64,000 nucleotides of DNA from Drosophila miranda (GCF_003369915.1 NC_046678.1:1674001-1738000), one strand, 5' to 3'; counted from the first letter of the stretch, positions 45,235 to 61,930 are shown. Notes: generated by a model from the sequence alone, not told the origin. Numbers and translations are program-made.

Positions 45235-48200
45235 ATGGCAGACAAATACTCTTCGGATCTTATGCGCATTGTTATTGCGCAAATAACCCAAACAATTGGG
45301 TACAGCTCCACACTAAGTGCACCACTGGAACTGTTGCAGGATATTTTGCTAAAATTTATGCAAGAATTCGCACGCGATTTGCATGGTCAAATGGAGCACG
45401 GTAAGTGATGATGATGCTACACGGTTCGTTGAAAATTGTATAAGTTTTTATATTATTGTTTTTGGTTTAGCAAATCGGCTTGAGCCAAATCTGAAGGATG
45501 CACGCCTGACCTTAAAGAGTCTCAGCATCAATGTTCATGAACTTTTGGACTATATTGGAAATGTCGAGCCAGTGGCTTTTTCGCGCGATGTTGCTGCGTT
45601 TCCCATTAAACGAGCTTCAAATATGAATTTTCTAAAGCCTGGCAGTGCAGAGACCTTGACCCGGCCAATCTATATATTTGAGTACTTGCCACCAATGCAG
45701 CCAAACGCTGAACCAAGCGAACCACCTTCTACTGCGACTAACATTATTCAGGACCCTGACCTTCGAGATCTTCAAAATGAGTCTGAAAAGACATTAGCAA
45801 CGGAACAGGAAAGTAGCTCGAAAGTCGATTTTGATTCGATCAGTATGGTAGAAAAACGGGCCTCAATACCAATTGATTCTCAGTCGCAGTCCACGCTAAT
45901 AAATTTTCCGGTGAATAATAACTGTGACCCCGATAGTGGACGGACTGTACGAGAAATGAGTAGTGTGGTAATGACAACAGGAGGCTTCATTTCTCCTGCT
46001 ATTGAAGGAAAGCTCCCAGATGCGTTCGTACCCGATATAATTGGTAAGCTTTTTGGAACTTGTACATTTGAATTTGAATGCCTATTTTATTTGTGTTTTT
46101 TTTTTTATATATTGATAGAAAAATATAAAGGGCTACATGCCCCGCTAATGCCTTCCCCAGTTATCGCTCCGCTGGAAGCTGCAGCTAAAGCGGATACTTC
46201 ACTCAATGAAGATCATCGATATCTAAACTCAACATCATCCAAATTAAATGTGAGAGATCAGCAGCATATCGAAAACCGAAACACAGCTATAGGTAAAAAC
46301 TTAAAAAAAGAAGGCCAGTTTGCAATGCCTCAAGAGAACACGAACCCATCGGTACCAGTCATGTTGAATGCCAAAGCATCTAAGAAAAGTAAGAAACAAA
46401 AGCATTTTTTATCAAGCCTGTCCGGTTTGGAGAGGAGCAAGGCGGAAGTGAATGTCCATGGTGGTAAGGCTCAAGAAAAAGCGCAGCGAAAAGCAATGAA
46501 AATATTTCAGAAACTAGCAAAGAGTCAAAATGACGGCGGGAGTAGTCAACTTTTGCACCTGAAAAAATCAAAGAAGCGTATTAATCGGGGAGCATTCCCA
46601 TCTCTCCCAGACGGATCTTCGGAAAGAATAAAATTGGAAAAGATCTTAAAGAAACAAGCTAAACAAAGACAAAAACAGTTACAGGGCCGGCAGTCTGAGC
46701 TTGAGAGAAAGCCCATAGATATTGCCCCAACCACCTGCGACCATGCTCATACTCCACTGACTTCAAAAGCTACAGCGAAAAGTAACGAAGAAACTACTCT
46801 CAAAAGTAATGCTGATAGTCGGATAACTGTAGGCGCACATATGAAGAATCATGAAGAACTTCCATTAGAAGGACCTGCATCGGAGGCAGTGGGAACCCTG
46901 GGACCGCAAATAGGACTACCAGCAACAAGGAAGCATAACAACGAGCCAGAACGTAACAAATTGGACATTTTTAAGAAAATTTCAAAACCAAAAACGCCAA
47001 GGTTAGAGGGATCAGGTCCATCGGGCACTCTAGGTACGACAGTAAATCTATTTGAAAGCACTGCTAGCAGTCCACCATTGATTAATTTACCATCCGGAAC
47101 GACCATAACACCAGCGCCAGCTCTGGGACTCAGTATAGAACACATGAATGTGGGAAGCAGTATTTCAGCAGTTGCTCATCAAACGATACCTAGCTACGGC
47201 GTTTTGATGCCAACTCCACAACCACCATCAACTCACGAAACTGTTGACCTATTAATCATAGATTCAGCAAAGCCAAAGAAGCGAGGACGAAAACCAGGTG
47301 GAAAAAATCAAACCAAGATCAATCACTCTGCCACTGACACTGCAGCGCAGCTGGTGCCGCAACCTGCAATGCAATCAATGAAAAAGGGCAAGCAAAACAA
47401 TATAAATTCGCTCTCAGTGTCATCATCTGCATTGCTGATGAATCCCAGTTTGGTCCCTATAAATATACCAACGGAGCCCCTTAACTTGAGTAATGTACCT
47501 CAAGGTAAGCTAAAAGAGAAAAAGGAACGAAAGAAATACAAAACAAAATATGACTCTTTATTGCCCGATAATGAGAAGGAAAAGGAAATAGGTTACAATG
47601 ATCACTCAATCGAGAATACCTCCCGGACGAAACCTACTGTACATGCTACTAAACCCAGTGCTATTATTCCTAGTCCTGGCCAATATATGGCGGTCGGCGG
47701 GGGTATGCCACATTCGTCTTTATATCCCAGCAATCCAACGGGAATAGTGCCACTGCTACCACTTTTACACTTTCCGCCACGACCAGGTCTGATACCTTCC
47801 GGGCCAGGACTTTTTCCGGCGACGGCTGGTCTGGTCGGGTATGGAAATAGCGTTTCCATGCCACCATTCATGCCCTTCTCAGGAACAAGTGGAGCCGTTA
47901 CTGATTCCGTTTGCCGTCCATCCGCTGTTGATACTAGTGGTACGTCGTCCAGGACGAATCAATTATGATTACTCGTTTATTTATATTTGTTTCCTAGAAA
48001 CAGATCAAGTCGGCCAGTTTCTCAGAGTGCCCTCCGCCCAAACTGATTCTCAGACGGAGCGAAACTATTGCAATGTTGCTCCACTGGTTCCAGAGTCCAT
48101 GAAGTTTAGTGTAGGTGAGTTGTGATTGCATGCTCTTAGGAAGAACATTTGTAATGCATTTGAATGCAGGTGGAGCAGTAACTGGAGCTACCACGGGGCT

Positions 48201-50424
48201 GACTAGTGCAGAAGCTGTGTCAAAACTAAAGACGAAAACCTCTACACAGGCTACCGGCAATCTCGGTGATCCGATTGAGGTGTCAGATGACTCTGATGAA
48301 CCAACACAAAATAAGAAACAATTAGTTCCAAGGCAATCCCCGACGAACCTTGGCAGATCGAACATGATACAGCCGCAACTTCTTCCGTATGCAACAACAC
48401 CAGCTACATCCATAGATGATTCTCAATTGCATTCAAGGGGCATACTCCATCCGCCCGTTTCTCCAAATTCGTGTGAACCCATCAAGAAGTTTAAAAAACA
48501 ATCGAAGCTTGACCATTCAGATGTTAAAATGTTAGCTAACACAACACCTTCCTGCAATACCCCCTGTTTTCCCCAATTTAATATGCCCAACTTCAAGGGC
48601 GGCGACAAGTTTAGTTTAGCTGGTGGCGCGGATCTCATCCCATTATCACGGCTGGAATGCGGTCTGTCGTATTCTTCTCAAGCAGTTCCCGCCACAAGTT
48701 TGTCAGCTGGCGCAACATCAGGATCGAGTTCTGGCCTGGTACCCGCACAGCTGAATATTTCCGAGGATCAGAAGTTTATGCCAAGCTTTTCCAGCTACGA
48801 GGATATAACAATTACACCAACCAGCACATTGCCTATGGGACAGGGGGCAGATGAACTAAATATGCGAAAACTTCATAAAAAGCTCAAAAGACCAAAGGAG
48901 GGAAAAGTGAAAAAGAAGAAAGACAAAAAGGATAAATCCAAGGAAAAGGAAAGAAATGGCAGTACTATTCATAAAAGCGAAAAAAAAATCAAAGGGCCCG
49001 ACAAGAAACAAAAGAAGGACAAGAAGAAAGACAAGCAGGTGGGTTTCTTTCTCTAAATTATGCCTGCTACGAGTATAACGTTGAGAAATCATAATTTATT
49101 ATTACCTATAGCTTATTATATACATATAATATACAAAATTCAAAATATAGACGTACACAAAATATAAAATATTCCTTAAGTTACTTTGGAGCGTTTCATA
49201 TTTGAAACCTGAAGACATTTTCAGCCGTTCCAACAATTAAAAACTTGATCTATAATCTATACAGATTAGACACCCTCCTGTTTCTCTCTTCATTTCAGAT
49301 AATAAACCCTATCCCGGCTGATGCAGAAGATTTCCAAAACAATCATCATCTGCCTGAATCTAACGAACGTAGCTCTAGTTGCGAAGTCTTTTCTGGGGTA
49401 TCTGTAATGCAATCCATTCCAATCCAATCATCACCAGCATACTCGCCAATTGCTCCCCACTACACCTCACCAAAATTGGAGGTTTCCCCAAATCCTGTCC
49501 CAAAACTTACACTGAAACTAGGTGGTAAATCCACACCGCTACCGTGTGTTGACAAGGATAGAGACGCACAGGACGCAAGTATCGTACAACATTCAACTAT
49601 GGGCCATCCAAGCAAAAGAGAACGCGAACGGGAGGATTCCCCAGAACTAGCTCGCTTTTCCCCATTGGTTACTGGGCCACCCAAGGCGAAGCCATGTGAG
49701 TGCAATATAGAACCATCTGTAATGATTAGACGACTAATGCATTTTTTGAACATTGAAAATTTAGGTGAAACTCCATTCTCAAGCATATCAAGCAATACGG
49801 CAGTGCCTTCAAGCAACTCTAACACGACCAACAGTCCGGTGAAGCCTTTAACTTTATCTTTGTCTGCCATGGCGCCCCAGATGCTGACAAGCCATCCAAC
49901 TGCTCCTAATTCAGGCGGTTGGATGTCGAATACTAACAATAATGCAATAGCTTCGTCCACGCTTTCGGCCAGCTCTGTTTTGTTACCACAACAATTGATG
50001 TTGGCGTCCAAGCCGATTGTCAATAACTTTTCTTCAGTAATGGGAATAAACGCAGGGACGCTGTTGCCTGTTGAACCCAACCATTCCCCAGACTGTCCTC
50101 CACAAATAGTGGAATTAAATCGCCCGTCATCGTACGTCGATGCCGAAGGTAATCGGATCTGGATTTGCCCGGCATGCGGAAAGGTGGATGATGGCTCCGC
50201 AATGATTGGCTGTGACGGCTGCGACGCTTGGTACCATTGGTAAATAATAACCATAGAATATCATTTATCTTATGATTTTCTTTTGAACTCTATTCGATAT
50301 CAGGACCTGTGTTGGTATCACTGTTGCTCCGAAGGACAATGACGATTGGTTCTGCCGCGTTTGCATTATTAAAAAAAAAGTACATGGCTCAGAGAAGAAA
50401 AAGAAGCGAAACAAGAAAAAGTAA
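45235..50424 (+). CDS. bip2: bip2/TAF3, TFIID subunit with histone fold and PHD finger
   Basis: Orthologue of Drosophila Bip2 (TAF3), a TFIID component that pairs with TAF10 through its histone fold and reads H3K4me3 with its PHD finger. Exons: 45235-45400, 45471-46043, 46119-47939, 47998-48114, 48170-49038, 49299-50239, 50304-50424. All introns are GT-AG and in phase, giving about 1,535 aa. Residues 1-about 85 (MADKYSSDLMRIVIAQITQT ... LKSLSINVHELLDYIGNVEP) are the bromodomain-associated histone fold. The middle is Lys-, Pro- and Ser-rich, including an AT-hook-like KKRGRKPGGK (about 630-640). The end is a C4HC3 PHD finger: C1472, C1475, C1487, C1490, H1495, C1498, C1513, C1516, split by the last intron in W1496, followed by a lysine-rich tail. 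Start: first ATG after the promoter, before the conserved fold. It is convergent with CaMKI. Low GC at third positions fits the dot chromosome. Confidence 0.94.
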
Positions 50425-50508
50425 CTGGGACTTAGTCGCCCTTAGATTATAAGAAAAAAAACCCCATCAAATCAACAGTTTTATTGTATTGTTTATGTAT
50501 ATATGTTC

Positions 50509-50514
50509 AATAAA
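50509..50514 (+). terminator. Poly(A) signal of bip2
   Basis: AATAAA (in TTCAATAAAGATT) lies 85 bp after the bip2 stop codon, the usual distance for a short fly 3' UTR. The following 1.2 kb to CaMKI is AT-rich with no gene. Confidence 0.65.
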
Positions 50515-50529
50515 GATTTATTATGTAGA

Positions 50530-51700
50530 AAAAAACCAAGCAATAGATATCCGGACATTGGCCATTTTTTATGAGTACACATGTGTGCCCCCGAATTTAC
50601 GAATATACGAAAGTAGAGTACATACATACCTACATATATGTACAAATGTTCTACAGATGATTTTTTACAAATTATAATTGCACACCGAAACCGATTTGCA
50701 CGTGTTGGAACTAAAGCTGTGCGCTTACTTTTAACCAGACTGATGGCAAGCTATCAGGAGAAGCTATCCAGTCAAACTAAGGCAACAACACACGTACTCT
50801 CAGTTCATCTTATGAGAATGCCAATAACTTATTCTAAGCATTATTATACCATTGATTTTGGCAACATCACAAAATTAATCTGGTGGATGTAAAAATAGGA
50901 ATGCGGCTTCTAAGCCTTCCTTCTGTGCTCGTGTAGATTATTTATATAGTTAAGTGTATATTTATGAATATGTATGTATGTATGTATGTATATCGCTAAA
51001 ATATTTCCAACATCGAATATCTCAAGTGTGATTAAACTTCTCAAACAATGATATTTTTTAATATGCTATGTCATTGATTGATTTAGAGTCTTTGGAAAAG
51101 AGACTTGAACTTGTCCTCTATACAGAATATTTTGTATACATACATACATATGTTTGTACTATAGTATATATGCATTTAGTATAAGTGGACTCCATTTAAG
51201 CAATATACTTTTTTAAAACATGAGAGTTGTTGAAACATTGAAAAAAATTATGCTTATATAATTATATTGCACTCAATATTAGCTTCAGCTAAGCTTGTTA
51301 TTCAGAGAGAAATATGTATTAAAAATTGTTGATATCAATAAGTGGTTTATTGTATTCTAAACATGTTCATAACGCCTGTATAGAGACACACATACCTATG
51401 TATATGCACATATGCATGCACGTATATGTAATTTCCAATTACAGTTTATAAGTTAAATTGGGTTAAATGTGATACTTGGCCAAAATCAATATGTTATTTT
51501 ATTTGGTTTCTCAATAGCCGCTGTTCAAATCGAAATACCTCATCATTTATCGCAGTACAAAAACAATCTAACTAATCGCTCCACACATAAGTGGAATAAT
51601 TTCTGTGGCTTAATATTAATGTTTTAATCTGTCGCGTCGCAATTCTAGTAAATAGGACGTCAGCAATGGTTGTGCAATGAAATATAAGCATATGCTGGTC
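50530..51700. other. Intergenic / 3' UTR stretch between bip2 and CaMKI
   Basis: The genes converge here. Reverse-strand poly(A) signals (TTTATT on the plus strand at about 51,346-51,351 and 51,498-51,503) are candidates for the CaMKI 3' end. There is an ATGTATGT microsatellite at 50,966-50,992. Nothing coding is seen. Confidence 0.45.
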
Positions 51701-51717
51701 TGGCAAGATCTTGAATC

Positions 51718-55481
<3,764 letters not shown>

Positions 55482-55599
55482 CACTTCGAAGGAATTAACT
55501 TTGCTTTTCAATGTAACCGAACCGTCTAGTCTACCGTCAATCGTCAATGTGTGCAAGTGTGGCTCATAGTTGTCGTCGCCCCATCAACAGATTTCGTAC

Positions 55600-55811
55600 A
55601 GACTTTGCTTACATTTCTAAAAACATTTTCAATGAGACAAGCATCTTATCAGCAAAAGCGGCACAAATATATTTCTACAAGCACTAACGGTTGTTTTTTT
55701 TTGTTTCTGGTCTCAATAAACGCCTGAACAGTAGGCTCTGAGCCAAAGGTTATATTCAGCTGATTGTGTTGTGGTGCTATATGATATGCATATGTATATA
55801 TGTATATTTTG

Positions 55812-55854
<43 letters not shown>

Positions 55855-57200
55855 TGCTATTCGCTTCTTCAAAATGCGATCCAAATCGAAAGTAAATTAA
55901 TAATCCATCAAGATTGAAACATTAGTAAAGTAAAGCAAAATGCAAATGCATATTACCTCTGATAATTAATCAAAAACATTTTGATCATAATTGATTATTG
56001 AAATAACTGATCAGCTGAGTGGAGTCGACCTTCTGTTTGTCGCAAGACAAACTGTCTTTCAGAAATTTAATTTAGTTTAATTTAGATGCTCTAACCAAAC
56101 TCAATATGTAAGACCTCATATTTGGGAATGAAAGGTTATCCATTTTCTTTTTTTTTTGATATGGGTTTTATTTCAATTTAGACGGAGAGAGGAGAGCGTG
56201 CTCTGCAAGTACCTGGTATCTCTTGGAGCAGGAACTTGTATTCTTTATTCTGAAATTTTTGTACTAATTATCCGGTGCCGAAGTTGGCCGAAGACATGGT
56301 AAACATTTAAAAAACCACATACATATGTACGTACATATGTATGTATACTGCGTGGGCATCACACAAGTATGTACATACATACATTCACACAAACCATAAC
56401 AATTTGGTGCTATAGCTATAATATTCATACACGGACATGTTTGGTTATTTATTGATGATGGTCAAGAATGTATGGGGATGGGGTCAGGTGCTATATGTAA
56501 TTTGGTTTCTCAGCAGGAGTTCACGATTTGTTTACATTTCACTTAATAAATTCACCTAACAGGAATGAATATATGGAATATAATATACGAGTATCTACAT
56601 ACATACATATGTATTCGAAAAGTCGCACACGAATCAAAAGCATATGCATGAGAGGAAACCAAACCCGTTGGATGTAAATAGGTATGGTTTGCATGTAGCT
56701 TTACAATAGCAAGTAATTTGATGATGGCATTAAAATTTACGTTGATGGAATCTGCCACTGAATACATATACACAAACGTGCCTAAATGTAGACAATCGAC
56801 AAAGCATTTTGCGACTTTAAAAAGTTATACACGTCCTTTGCAACATGACAAGTAATTTGGATACAACTCATACCCAAAACTCATACCGAAATTTTAAATA
56901 TCTTAACTACCTATGAACATACTATGCACTCAAGCTTTCACTCACACATATGTATATTTATGTAAGTAAGATTACTTACAGACTTTAGCATTTACAAACT
57001 TGCATGAATTAAATCGTGGCTTCAAAATATGGATCACGTTCTAAATGACAACGTGAGAAATGCACATTTATACATCGAAGTCCGGATCGACGCGATTCTG
57101 TAGATAAAACATGAGCTGGTATGTTAATTGCAGTTAAATATTATTGATTTATTGATTGAATTCAGGCGCTGGCGCAGCTGATTTTCATCTTTTATATATT
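55600..57200. other. CaMKI 5' noncoding region (likely UTR intron)
   Basis: AT-rich, with TACATATGTA islands (56,320-56,345; 56,370-56,383) and no coding frame. If the CaMKI start site is at about 57,200, this is a 5' UTR intron. I cannot place the 5' UTR exon borders with confidence. Confidence 0.35.
55815..55850. repeat. (TA)n microsatellite
   Basis: This is about 18 TA units, in the 5' noncoding region of CaMKI. Confidence 0.85.
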
Positions 57201-57211
57201 TCGCTTTGGGC

Positions 57212-57248
57212 AGGTGTGACCAGAAGTGCGTGATCTACGGTAACACTG
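57212..57248. promoter_or_regulatory. Inverted pair of Motif 1 (M1BP) sites, probable CaMKI promoter
   Basis: AGGTGTGACCA (57,212-57,222; minus-oriented Motif 1, TGGTCACACCT) and CGGTAACACTG (57,238-57,248; plus-oriented near-match) are separated by 15 bases, exactly as at 33,307-33,343. The minus half points toward CaMKI. The plus half points right and could drive a transcript toward the gene starting near the window edge. Confidence 0.5.
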
Positions 57249-57359
57249 TTTTGTGTTTGTTAACATGCGGCGGCGAGCTTTTGTCAGTTATCATTCATTG
57301 GTGTCCAGCCCGTCATTCGAATCTCGGAATCTAGCCGTGGTTTCATTCGATTAAAGTGG

Positions 57360-58070
57360 TCTATTAATTAAATAAGAAACTAATAAAATCCCGACACCTG
57401 GACACCTTTGAATAATTTTCAATTTTAATTATTTAATTTAATTATTTTATTTAAGGCGGATTGGATTTTGTGCGTAACTGGGTAATTAATGTAGAAATAT
57501 GTACAAAGTTCTCGGGGATGTGTCTAGAATTGACTGCGCCTAGCACAGCTCTAGATCGGAATAAGACTTATTGTTGCTACCAATTGAAAAAGAGCGAGAA
57601 AGAGAGCCTTAACCGATTTGAAGAGAGCAAGACAGCCAAAAACTTCTAATTAGGCCTTCATTTAGCGTGCCAATCTGTATGGAAGTTTCTATACCCTACC
57701 TCTATACCACTTTTAAATGGAACTGCATTTCCCAACCATTGAAAAAGTGAACCCACCGGGATATGTACTTGATTCAGGAGCTAGAGCAGATTCAGCAAAA
57801 ATTGGCTCTTGGATGGTAAACCATTCAGGCTATGGCATTTGAATAGCCGAAAGCTGGAGACATTCGTCCATTCGGTAAGGAGAATTATTGGAGAATTTTA
57901 GCACTACACATCCGGACATTCTGTCGCGACCGTTTCCTGCCATAATTAATTAAAAAATTAATAATTATTAAATTAATAAATAATAATTAATTAAATACAT
58001 GAGAAATCTACATTTAAAATTTTGAGTTCCTGCCAATTGAAATTTTTCAGCAGCTGCCGATATGCAGGCA
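57360..58070. other. Non-genic AT-rich stretch
   Basis: 57,415-57,450 and 57,945-58,000 are TTAATTAA-type AT tracts. No gene, repeat or promoter is convincing between them. Confidence 0.35.
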
Positions 58071-58080
58071 CAACGTCCAT

Positions 58081-59200
58081 ATATTAAATCACCCGCTTAA
58101 CCAGGCGAACAATCACCGACCCGCACAGCTCCAGGTTCGTGCCGTTCAGACTGCACAAGGTGTTGAAAGGTGTCGTCCCCGGGTAGGAGCAAACCCGTTC
58201 AACCAAGCGTTGCACCTCTGCCACCTCCCTGGTAAGCCGGTCCCGTGTGATGTTGTCGGGATCAGTGGTGTCCTCAAGCACCGGTGGATAGGTAGTATGC
58301 TGCCAGTCGTTGGCTGTGAAGCTGAGTATCTATTAAAAATATTCAAATAGAGACCGGGGTTCGATTCCCCGTCGGCATGTAAAGAATTTTATGTATAATT
58401 ATTTTTGGCTATTTCTTATTATTTATTAATTAATTAATGTTTTCATATAATTTAATAATATCTATTAATATGTATATGTACATACACATACATATGTTGA
58501 TGTACACACACACTGATTTTCGTGCTTTCCTTTTGGTCCTCTCTTACTTCGCATACTCTTTTTACGATCTTGTCCGCTTTTTATCAGGCACACATACAAT
58601 GAAAGCCTCATGTATAGCTTTTTCGTACCGCCGCTATAACCGGATCTTTTTTTCTACTCTGAAAGTAGAAGTTGAAGTGAATTCAAGTGATGACAACATA
58701 CAATGTCAAATAATATAAATAACTATTATTATTACACGTGTACACCGCTGCACCCCCATCCGCAGGCAGCTCCACCTGCCTCAGCGAATGGCCAGCTTGC
58801 AAGGAATGCAGCGCCTGGATGGGGAGCATCCTCCACCGGCGCACCAGAGCAGCACCACGCGCGTCAGTGGGGCACAACAAGCCCATATTCATGTGCCTGT
58901 TGACTCTCCGTCCTGAGCTTTTCCATTCCGCCCGCCCATATACTGGATGCAGCTCCTGACGTGCTCAATCAGAACATAAACCTGCAGCTGTCCCTGCACG
59001 TACCTGCTGACGCTTACCATTACTTCATTATGTGTCCCATTTGTTACCTCACCAAGGGTAAAAGCAGACAGTAAGGTGCCCGTCCCGATGGTGAGAATAG
59101 CGATGAAGGAGAACAGGAACAGAGGCACCAGCACCTGCCCCCAATCCTTCAACATCATCAGCAGAAGCAGCTGCTGGACTTGGATGGGCAGTAAGCTAGA
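58081..59200 (-). pseudogene. Degraded coding remnant, unknown family, one membrane segment
   Basis: On the minus strand, 59,190-58,889 is open and reads LPIQVQQLLLLMMLKDWGQV, then the hydrophobic segment PLFLFSFIAILTIGTGTLL (likely membrane-spanning), then VSRYVQGQLQVYVLIEHVRS, ending in a stop. A shifted frame continues at 58,892-58,740 (ALVRRWRMLPIQALHSLQAG). After a 400-bp AT-rich gap, 58,300-58,084 is open again (RDRLTREVAEVQRLVERVCS, NTLCSLNGTNLELCGSVIVR). These patches are much richer in G+C than their surroundings, which suggests a duplicated fragment of a gene from elsewhere. I do not recognise the family, and a functional gene cannot be assembled. Confidence 0.35.
58346..58378 (+). 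pseudogene. 3' half of a tRNA-Asp
   Basis: GAGACCGGGGTTCGATTCCCC followed by GTCGG matches the variable region and T arm of fly tRNA-Asp(GTC) exactly, including the B box GGTTCGATTCC. The acceptor 3' side is altered (CATG instead of GGAG), and no 5' half is present upstream. It is a tRNA fragment or tRNA-derived element. Confidence 0.6.
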
Positions 59201-59339
59201 TTTTGATTTTGATTTTTATTTCAGCCACATTACGATCTGGTTAATACGGAAACGACGCGATTTTTGCTTTCGGCCAATGAAAATCGTCGAAAATGCATTG
59301 ATTAAGCATTGAGAAAACGTAACAGAAAGCGTAACATTC

Positions 59340-61930
59340 TTCATACCATACCCTAGGGAAAAGGACACTATAGAATTGCTGAAATGTATTTCAACGATAT
59401 TTTGCACTTAGTGGTCTTCTTACAGAGGCCAAGAATAGGTATTGGGATCGAGATATCTGAGAAAAATTCATTATTAGTTACTTTTTAAAGCAGCTTGGAA
59501 AACAGATTTTAACAGGCAATAGGAAATAGGAAGGAAATAGAGTATACAAATTGTTGATGAGCAACAAGTCTTCACCATTGACGTGAAAACATTTTTTTGT
59601 TGAACCTTTTTTGTTTAAACCTTGTTTTAGTTAAAATAAAGTAAATGGGAGTACTTAAAAGTAATTAATCTTGTAGAAAGTTTATTCATCAATAAGATCA
59701 AACTATGTACATATGTGGGCAGAGCTGAGGGTTTTTGTTTGCCAGCATTATTCTCTAAAACCTTTTTTTAGACAAAATCCAATAAAAGCCAGTTTTTAAA
59801 ATAAACCAGTCAAGTTGAAATTAAATTCACTAATTGGATAAAATTATGAGAACAGGGCTGAGGGTTCTATATAACAGGCAATATTCAACGGAATATTAGA
59901 ATCGAGGAATATGGGAGTAAAAAAAAATGAAAATTGAATCATTTTATCGCAGTTCAGGTGAAAGATATCGTGTTTTTTTTAAGTTCAGAGGAAAGATGAC
60001 ATGGTTCTACAAGAAGAATTTACAAGAGAGTCTGAGAGTCGGACGGTATATTTTAACGATAAATCCGCGGACCAGGGTGACCGCTTACGGTATTTTTAAT
60101 ACTTTTCGGTAATTTTGTAGGTCAAAATTGACCCGACGGTATATTTACAGTATATATATATATATTTTGTCAATTTCATCAATCTATTAAATTTCATTTT
60201 CAACGTTATATAGAAATCCAATAAAAGAAATTTTTTAAATTAAGCCAATCAAGTAGAAAATTGATTCATCAATCGTATAAAATTATGTGGGCATGGCTAA
60301 ATGTTTTATATAGCTGGGAATATTCGACGGAATATCAAAATTGAGGAATTCATCGTATTTTTTGAATCGGTAATGGCCCGGTTGACAACAATGAGACTAA
60401 TTCTATATCACAACATATAATATATCCATATCGTATAAACATGGTTTTTTTAAATATACCGCCAAACTACGAACCGGTTAAAACCCAACGACGCGATGAA
60501 AATCGTCAAAAATTAATTTTCATTGGCCGAAAGCAAAAATCGCGTTCCATGTTGCGGCAGCATGCAAGCAACAATGCATACCCTAGGAAAGGATATTATA
60601 GAATTGAGGAAATGTTTGTCATCCCAGGCAAAAACAATTAAGTCTCTGTTTTAGCCTATTGTTTCTTGTCTGTTGCGGGCAACATTAACTTGTATTTTTA
60701 GTATTCTTCTTACAGAGACCAAGAATTGGTACAGGGATCAGGATTTATATACAAGAAACTAATCGAATGCATGAATAGGCCTTAAAAAATGCAATCTAGG
60801 ACAAGGATTTTATTAATTACGTTTGAAAGCAGCTTGGAAAACCAGTATTTTTCTATAATATTAACGAAATAGGGTATACAAATACACATACTCTGTTTGA
60901 CAACAAATAAATCTGCAAATACCAGCAACAGTGACGTCACAGCACTGCGACTGTTGAACATTTTTGTTGAAACCGTGTTTTTGTCAAAACAAAAAACATG
61001 CCAGTACTTAAAAGAAGTTAATCTTGAACAAAATTGATTCAGGAATCATATTAAATTATTTGGGCAAAACTGAGAGATCTATATACATATGTAGCTAGTG
61101 ATGTTTGATGGAAGATTATAAACGATTATATATTGGTGAATAACCGGCAGACAACAATGATTACCGGCAACACTAATTCTCATACCCTAGGGAATAGGAT
61201 GTTATAGAATTCAAAAAATGTTTGTCCTCCCAGGCTCCGTAGGTTACAAGATACTAATAATATACATGAATATGTCTAAAACATATCAATTTTGGAAAAT
61301 TTCCTTATTAATTAAGTTTTAAAAGGAGTTTGGAAAACATTGTCTTCATATAAAATTATCAAATAGGGTACACAAAGGCCTATACACGCAACAAGTCATC
61401 AAATGCCATCAACATTGCGACTGTTTTTTTTTGTTGCACTTGTTTGTTTAAATCTTGTTTTAGTCAAAATACAATAAAAGCAAGAACTAAAAACTAGCCA
61501 GTAAAGTATAAAATTGTTTCTTCAACGGTATAAAATTACGTGGGCAAACTAAAGGTTTTAGTTGGCTAGATTTATTCAACGGAATCTCTAAATTGAGCAA
61601 TTTACTCGTTTGTTTATGCTACTGTTGTTTGAGCAAAAGTGCCTTGTGCGTCTGCCTACAGTGGCTTCAAATGACGGTAAATCCAGATGGCACAGGGTAC
61701 TCCCAAAAACAGCCGCTGTTTCACGGCTATTCCGTGTGTGATTGTTATATCAAAATGACAATCACAAAATCGGCTCAATTTCACAATAAAGTTAATTTAC
61801 CGCTCTGTTACCGATCATTTTCTTGTACATTTTGTTGAACTTTTTTACTTAAACTTTGCTTTAAACACAGTCCAATAGCAAGGAGTCCCTAAAATACGCA
61901 GATCTTGTAGAAATTCGAGTTCAAGCTAAG
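59340..61930 (+). repeat. Decayed tandem repeat array, period about 0.6 kb
   Basis: ATACCCTAGG markers recur at 59,348, 60,578 and 61,182 (spacings 1,230 and 604), each followed by AGGA...TATAGAATT. A tail module recurs about six times: 59,598-59,752; 59,754-59,912; 60,205-60,355; 60,960-61,115; 61,430-61,600; 61,840-61,930. Its blocks are TTGTTTAAACCTTGTTTTAG, CAATAAAAG, ATAAAATTATGTGGGCA, GCTGAGGGTTTT and ATTCAACGGAAT...AATTGAGGAAT. Units are unequally truncated. Nothing coding is convincing. The origin is unknown: a decayed satellite, or nested copies of one transposon. Confidence 0.6.
60096..60190 (+). repeat. Diverged copy of the bip2 promoter module
   Basis: TTAATACTTTTCGGTAATTTT-TAGGTCAAAATTGA through TATTTTGTCAATTTCATCAATCTATTAAATT matches 44,935-45,021 with only a few differences. 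The Motif 1 itself is not retained at the matching end, although GGGTGACCGC occurs just upstream at 60,077-60,086. It lies inside the tandem repeat array. Confidence 0.6.

Noticed and set aside
45383..45470. Read-through of the first bip2 intron as a start for a long frame
   Set aside because: The histone-fold residues come from 45,235-45,400 spliced to 45,471. The read-through is intron 1.
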